A stretch of DNA of 64,000 bases, taken from the NCBI RefSeq assembly GCF_002970935.1, contig NZ_CP027194.1:1798001-1862000 (forward strand), read 5' to 3'. The position numbers and the translations under genes were made by a program. This document shows, piece by piece, positions 63,401 through 64,000 of the stretch (its first letter is position 1; each line of letters opens with the position of its first letter). The notes beneath the pieces are model-generated. The model was not told the origin of the DNA. It saw only the letters and a list, made by a program, of their open reading frames with translations, and did not search any database. The DNA is from Lactobacillus sp. CBA3606. Lineage in GTDB: Bacteria > Bacillota > Bacilli > Lactobacillales > Lactobacillaceae.

Positions 63401-63671
63401 GCCGGTAATTTATAGTATCGGTAACGGTGTGTTCAATAATAACGGTGAATTTGTTAAACGTGGTTGTTTAGCCTATGGTGCGACAGTTCGGCTTGATTTG
63501 GACAAGCAACGTCTCTATCTATGCCCATTTTATGCCAATAATCGTGAAACTTTCTGGCAACCAGCCTTTGTGAATGATGAAGATTTTAAAGAGGCGGCGG
63601 GGGTGTTTGGTACTGAATACGCAACGACTAAGTTAGATGGCGATCTAAATGCGGTTGTGATTCCGCTTTAG
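60462..63671 (+). CDS. Large fusion protein: Mur ligase domain plus CapA-type metallophosphatase
   Basis: 1069 residues, no signal peptide or membrane helix. Residues 1-450 form a MurF/CapB/CphA-like ligase: ATP loop GITGTVGKST (130-139, Lys137), NKTPLNHNSRTSS, EIALASLWYGR, and a Mur C-terminal region (TIIDDTHNAEL, IFIVGRIINL). Residues 450-730 are a linker/unknown region (DLNHDRSVNKVGLTVG, DVIINLAESIFGG). From about 735 the CapA/PgsA fold begins: Asp744 in LSDTYFGEMY, Asn789 in FNFEAVF, His834 in MGNNHAKD, His935 in SAHWGND, His966/His969 in GHGPH, all metal ligands of that family. It joins an amino-acid-adding ligase to a CapA phosphatase, resembling poly-gamma-glutamate (CapB plus CapA) functions in one chain, apparently cytoplasmic. 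Product unknown. Confidence 0.82.
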   Translation: MISNETFLSMHEIAEMLDGKWVLPPADDQALVEHYAIYPGELIHKDHANLWFAMDVPTWQRGTSNTGVYATTFADSHAKVSQYQQYLQMAVVQHPVADTTVPQLQVTDPYVAMVTLFKWVNQHNPSRNVGITGTVGKSTMKELVATLLSCTTTANKTPLNHNSRTSSRITVLNNAKADYNILEIALASLWYGRQKVGIVEDVKLDLAILTQVGVGQRGYDEHKMADFKTRIAYGLKPGQPFLVNGDIANIDEVVTNAQRYTKNIVTYGTTAACDFVGQVNAAGQLTVTYQDKAVATLTVAGFDQGLISNIIGALAAHQLLIGDLAPADLTTFATSCQALAVKALQQTTVQNHQVTIIDDTHNAELLSMTNFMQYAQSYPVSAQTQKIFIVGRIINLESQARQVYQQLVTEFNQSQFDTVYTFGPEIDQVAAEFKPALYGGHFETIELLIQAITKRLSTDTVIFIKGSSRNSKINRISRQFVKQAPHYVDGVDQVAITEIEPSSTAYTTNGVGRLLVILSCLERLTYRKLKLTDLVKITQDLNHDRSVNKVGLTVGATHTVLELLSLAIVAPAPDVIINLAESIFGGNRAAIQGIQQRAKQLGLSAQAVVNITGRPTRHPQRTYLSDVEKIGAALVKLPNEFLSLLSLQRAQLANSRQSYQKRSQLLKTGKNYGSVFFGPQESNGLIFFNTPTGKRAIAFINAPHISYIDTKLEQLIDGGLPATAVKTPVDKVTLTQPIINLLSDTYFGEMYTRDRQRRQIDDGLQKYGYGHSFEKIGSFFSATAYNIFNFEAVFASGPSALTGIKPFVLDAKAKPTIAELKRRHFNLAMMGNNHAKDAGAEALMTSITAFHQAGIATVGAGIDQTDSRRFVEFDYHGQKIALFNGYWYRNPAYNLFDFYAKTNVAGVNCLDTLVWEAVRDYKQQNPTAKVIVSAHWGNDFQEKIMPVQQATAEKLVSAGADLIIGHGPHILQPIKYVGKAPVIYSIGNGVFNNNGEFVKRGCLAYGATVRLDLDKQRLYLCPFYANNRETFWQPAFVNDEDFKEAAGVFGTEYATTKLDGDLNAVVIPL

Positions 63672-63750
63672 ATTTGAAACTTCAATTAAGAAAGTTAGTC
63701 CCCAAACGTGCTATGATAATGAATAAATGAATTTGAAGTGAGGGACTAAG

Positions 63751-64000
63751 ATGATTGAACCAATCAATGGTGATCAGTTTGCGACTGTTGCTGCTGGTAC
63801 TGACTTAACGGTTGTTGATTTTTGGGCAGATTGGTGTGGGCCATGTAAGATGCAGACGCCAGCACTAGAAGCATTGGATGAAGAATACGATGGCAAAATC
63901 AAGTTTGCATCATTAGATGTTGACCAAAATAAAGCGCTGGCAGAAGAGTTGCAGATCATGAGTATTCCAGCTTTGGTTGTTTTCAAAAACGGCCAACCAG
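63751..64000 (+). CDS. trxA: Thioredoxin, 3' end beyond the window
   Basis: First 83 codons of a thioredoxin: VVDFWADWCGPCKMQTPALE carries the WCGPC redox pair and SIPALVVFKNGQP the cis-Pro loop. ATG 63751 follows GTGAGGGA. The gene is truncated only by the end of the window. It reduces disulfides in the cytoplasm and could support the Cys-type peroxidase at 49801. Confidence 0.93.
   Translation, partial: MIEPINGDQFATVAAGTDLTVVDFWADWCGPCKMQTPALEALDEEYDGKIKFASLDVDQNKALAEELQIMSIPALVVFKNGQP

Overview
The window looks like a chromosomal segment of a low-to-mid GC lactic acid bacterium, most likely a Lactiplantibacillus (L. plantarum group). The gene order (maltose ABC operon, sucrose PTS/scrB/scrR/alpha-glucosidase block, serC-serA, ackA, nagB, mtlA-mtlR-mtlF-mtlD) matches what I remember of the early chromosome of L. 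plantarum. That species call is inference from memory, supported by strong AGGAGG-type ribosome sites, many cre-like operators, T-box and TPP leaders, and lactobacillus-like protein sequences. No rRNA, tRNA, CRISPR array, insertion sequence or prophage was seen.

Layout. 1-5.2 kb: a GntR regulator that appears frameshifted, a PadR/DUF2812 pair, an AP2-like DNA-binding protein, and a TetR regulator next to an unusual acyl-CoA dehydrogenase/ETF-alpha fusion. 5.2-20.2 kb: alpha-glucan use. A GH31 glucosidase and two LacI regulators precede two GH13 enzymes, the malE-malF-malG ABC importer, a DUF624 membrane protein, the msmX ATPase and maltose phosphorylase, with cre/MalR-type operators at each promoter. 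20.4-29 kb: a divergent sucrose/alpha-galactoside locus. The sucrose-type PTS and a GH36 alpha-galactosidase run leftwards; scrB, scrR and an alpha-glucosidase run rightwards; four LacI-type operators sit in the shared control region.

29-39.4 kb (mostly minus strand): a quinone oxidoreductase, an NhaC-family antiporter behind a T-box leader whose specifier reads as Tyr, a LysR regulator, a ~1 kb gene-poor AT-rich stretch with a triplicated 18-bp motif and a tiny membrane-peptide gene, an XRE/TPR regulator, an OppA-type lipoprotein, and serC-serA behind what looks like a leader-peptide attenuator with Ser codons. 39.4-51.7 kb: a histidine phosphatase, two aldo-keto reductases, a YolD-like gene with a LexA-type box, an RNA-binding NFACT-R protein, acetate kinase, a two-gene fluoride channel, an ABC-F protein, a TPP-riboswitch-controlled YkoEDC-type ECF transporter, glutathione peroxidase and a GreA paralogue. 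51.7-60.2 kb: a candidate small RNA, nagB with two NagR-like operators, a C69 dipeptidase, and the mannitol PTS operon with a candidate MtlR site and a cre. 60.4-64 kb: a 1069-residue Mur-ligase/CapA fusion protein and the start of thioredoxin, cut by the window edge.

Functionally this is a sugar-uptake region: imported maltodextrin, sucrose/raffinose-type sugars, amino sugars and mannitol are hydrolysed, phosphorolysed or phosphorylated and sent to glycolysis, with ackA giving ATP and acetate. The least ordinary parts are the serCA attenuator, the Mur-ligase/CapA fusion, the acyl-CoA dehydrogenase/ETF fusion, the small RNA before greA/nagB, and the repeat-bearing gene-poor stretch at 32.8-33.7 kb.
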